Shown: piece by piece, positions 6,128 to 7,052 of the stretch
Position numbering within the stretch: position 1 is the first letter of the stretch
Layout of the letters: every line of letters starts with the position of its first letter
Assembly: GCA_021774355.1 (NCBI GenBank)
Contig: JAJFJE010000398.1
Coordinates: 1-7,052 of the forward strand
Direction: 5' to 3'
DNA from: Alphaproteobacteria bacterium
GTDB lineage: Bacteria; Pseudomonadota; Alphaproteobacteria; Zavarziniales; Zavarziniaceae
Length of the DNA stretch: 7,052 nt
Program-made: the position numbers and the translations under genes
The notes under the pieces: generated by a model
Seen by the model: only the letters and a program-made list of their open reading frames with translations
What the model was told of the DNA's origin: nothing
Databases searched by the model: none

Positions 6128-6163
6128 AGCACTGGCGGAATGAGGATCATTCCACCAATGCTC
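6127..6163 (-). repeat. Long imperfect hairpin between convergent genes (possible dispersed repeat or terminator)
   Basis: The left arm GAGCACTGGCGGAATG (6127-6142) pairs with the right arm CATTCCACCAATGCTC (6148-6163) around AGGAT. On the plus strand 14 of 16 positions pair, with two C/A mismatches. In RNA from the minus strand both become U-G wobbles, giving a continuous 16-bp stem. It begins at the last base of the NTF2-like stop codon and lies 74 bp past the transporter stop. No T-run follows on either side, so a simple intrinsic terminator is not supported. Confidence 0.6.
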
Positions 6164-6196
6164 CACCGTGTCGAAATAACGCATCCTAAGACCGCG

Positions 6197-6211
6197 AACC
6201 GGATCCCGGTT
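6197..6211. repeat. Short perfect hairpin in the convergent spacer
   Basis: AACCGG (6197-6202) and CCGGTT (6206-6211) flank a 3-nt loop, about 26 bp before the transporter stop position. It lacks a T-run. It may add to transcript-end structure between the convergent genes, or may be chance in GC-rich DNA. Confidence 0.35.
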
Positions 6212-6236
6212 GGCCGCCGTTCATGGCGCGTCGGCG

Positions 6237-7052
6237 TCAGGGCCGAGGTCCGCCCGCGGCGAGGCGCGCCTTCTTCCGCTCGATCATCATCCGGATGCGT
6301 TCGTGCCGCGGCTTGGTGATGGGATAGCGCCAGATGATGGCGACCGAGGCCAGCCGCAGGATCGGCGGCACCACGCCGTAAAGCAGGACCAGGGCGATGA
6401 TCGCCAGGGGCGGATTGAGCCCCGCCGTGGTGAACCCGGCCAAGCCCAGGATCGGCAAGGCAATCCCGGCGGCGAGGCCGCCCGCCAGCTTGGTGACCAT
6501 GTTCCACAGGGCGAAATAGAGCCCGGCGCGCTGCTGGCCGGTGCGCAGCGTGTCGATATCGACCACGTCCGCCTGCATCGAGGAGGCGAGAATCTGGTCG
6601 CAGCCAAGCGACGGGCCGGTCAGCAGCACGACGATCCAGAACAGCCAGATGTCGCTGGGCCCGAGAAACGGCGCGACCAGGAACACCAGCGACGAGAAGA
6701 TCATCGAGGCGGCCCAGGTCCGGTGCTTGCCGAAGCGTTCGGCCAGCTTGATCCACAGCGGCACGGCGGCAATGCCGGCCAGGAAATAGGCCAGCAGGAG
6801 GTAGGGCGCGACCGCGCGGCCCTGCAACACGAAGTCGACAAAGAAATAGAACAGGGTGGCCGACAGATTCTGCGCCAGGGAATTGAGCATGAAGGCCGAG
6901 ATCAGGCGCAGAAAGGGACCGTTCCGGCGGATGGTGCGAAGGCCTTCGCGCCAGCCATGGTGACCGTTCAGCCGGTCCGGCGGCGTCTCCGGGACCACCC
7001 GGAACATCACCGCGACGGCCAGGGGCAGGCCGATCATGACGAAAATGCCGAT
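6237..7052 (-). CDS. MFS transporter, GPH (sugar:cation symporter)-like family (N-terminus cut by window edge)
   Basis: This is the C-terminal 271 residues of an inner-membrane transporter of the MFS_2 / GPH type; the full proteins are about 430-480 residues. About seven hydrophobic helices are visible. Landmarks are the cytoplasmic loop KLAERFGKHRTW, equivalent to the family RFGKR/K motif, and the stretch ADVVDIDTLRTGQQRAGLYF followed by ALWNMVTKLA, the signature of the second half of GPH symporters. The protein ends in a basic tail (MIERKKARLAAGG). The start and the first roughly five helices lie beyond position 7052, so the promoter is not visible. It is convergent with the five-gene operon. 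GPH members transport glycosides with cations, but members in RpoE-ChrR regions have no proven substrate. A related gene belongs, as I recall, to the Rhodobacter RpoE regulon, which supports a shared role here. Confidence 0.88.
   Translation of the reverse strand: MGIFVMIGLPLAVAVMFRVVPETPPDRLNGHHGWREGLRTIRRNGPFLRLISAFMLNSLAQNLSATLFYFFVDFVLQGRAVAPYLLLAYFLAGIAAVPLWIKLAERFGKHRTWAASMIFSSLVFLVAPFLGPSDIWLFWIVVLLTGPSLGCDQILASSMQADVVDIDTLRTGQQRAGLYFALWNMVTKLAGGLAAGIALPILGLAGFTTAGLNPPLAIIALVLLYGVVPPILRLASVAIIWRYPITKPRHERIRMMIERKKARLAAGGPRP

Noticed and set aside
5609..6184. Minus-strand open frame of 191 codons opposite the NTF2-like gene, starting across the hairpin
   Set aside because: It has no recognisable domain. 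Its first residues are simply the translated hairpin and the rest is antisense to the NTF2-like gene. Worth revisiting only if the hairpin proves to be a repeat.

Overview
This is a GC-rich chromosomal fragment that reads like an alphaproteobacterium, probably from a Rhodospirillales- or Rhodobacter-like lineage. The evidence is the strong G/C third-position bias, the long antisense open frames this creates, and the gene families present: a ChrR-type zinc anti-sigma factor, DUF4864, DUF6134, and an alphaproteobacterial form of cysteine synthase. I see no rRNA, tRNA, CRISPR array, transposase or phage gene. Every recognisable gene looks intact except the two cut by the window edges.

Left block (1-2482, minus strand). 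Read in the direction of transcription, this is a Nudix hydrolase of the ADP-ribose pyrophosphatase type (GTG start at 2482), then cysteine synthase (cysK-like), then a 3-mercaptopyruvate sulfurtransferase (sseA) that runs off the left edge just after its catalytic cysteine. The last two are 23 bp apart and form a sulfur/cysteine unit. The cysteine synthase has an Ile where the family normally has the PLP-contacting Asn.

Centre (2483-2994). A divergent spacer carries a possible general-stress (EcfG-type) promoter facing a 76-residue glycine-zipper lipoprotein. A 174-bp gap follows, with a long GC-rich fold near its start. At its end is a perfect 9-bp hairpin that buries the Shine-Dalgarno sequence of the next gene.

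Right block (2995-6127, plus strand). Five genes are packed with gaps of 4-5 bp or 4-bp overlaps: secreted DUF4864 protein, ChrR-family anti-sigma factor, secreted DUF6134 protein, short-chain dehydrogenase, and an NTF2/SnoaL-like protein. A GPH-type MFS transporter (6237-7052, minus strand, N-terminus cut off) converges on them. SDR, NTF2-like and GPH transporter genes next to chrR recall the singlet-oxygen (RpoE-ChrR) response regions of Rhodobacter-like bacteria. However, no sigma factor gene lies beside chrR here, which is the main oddity of the window. The 109-bp convergent spacer holds a long near-perfect hairpin whose two imperfections become G-U wobbles only in RNA read from the minus strand.

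How they fit together (inference): the left block handles cysteine and sulfane sulfur. The right block looks like an envelope- or lipid-linked oxidative-stress unit whose regulator, ChrR, must partner a sigma factor encoded elsewhere.
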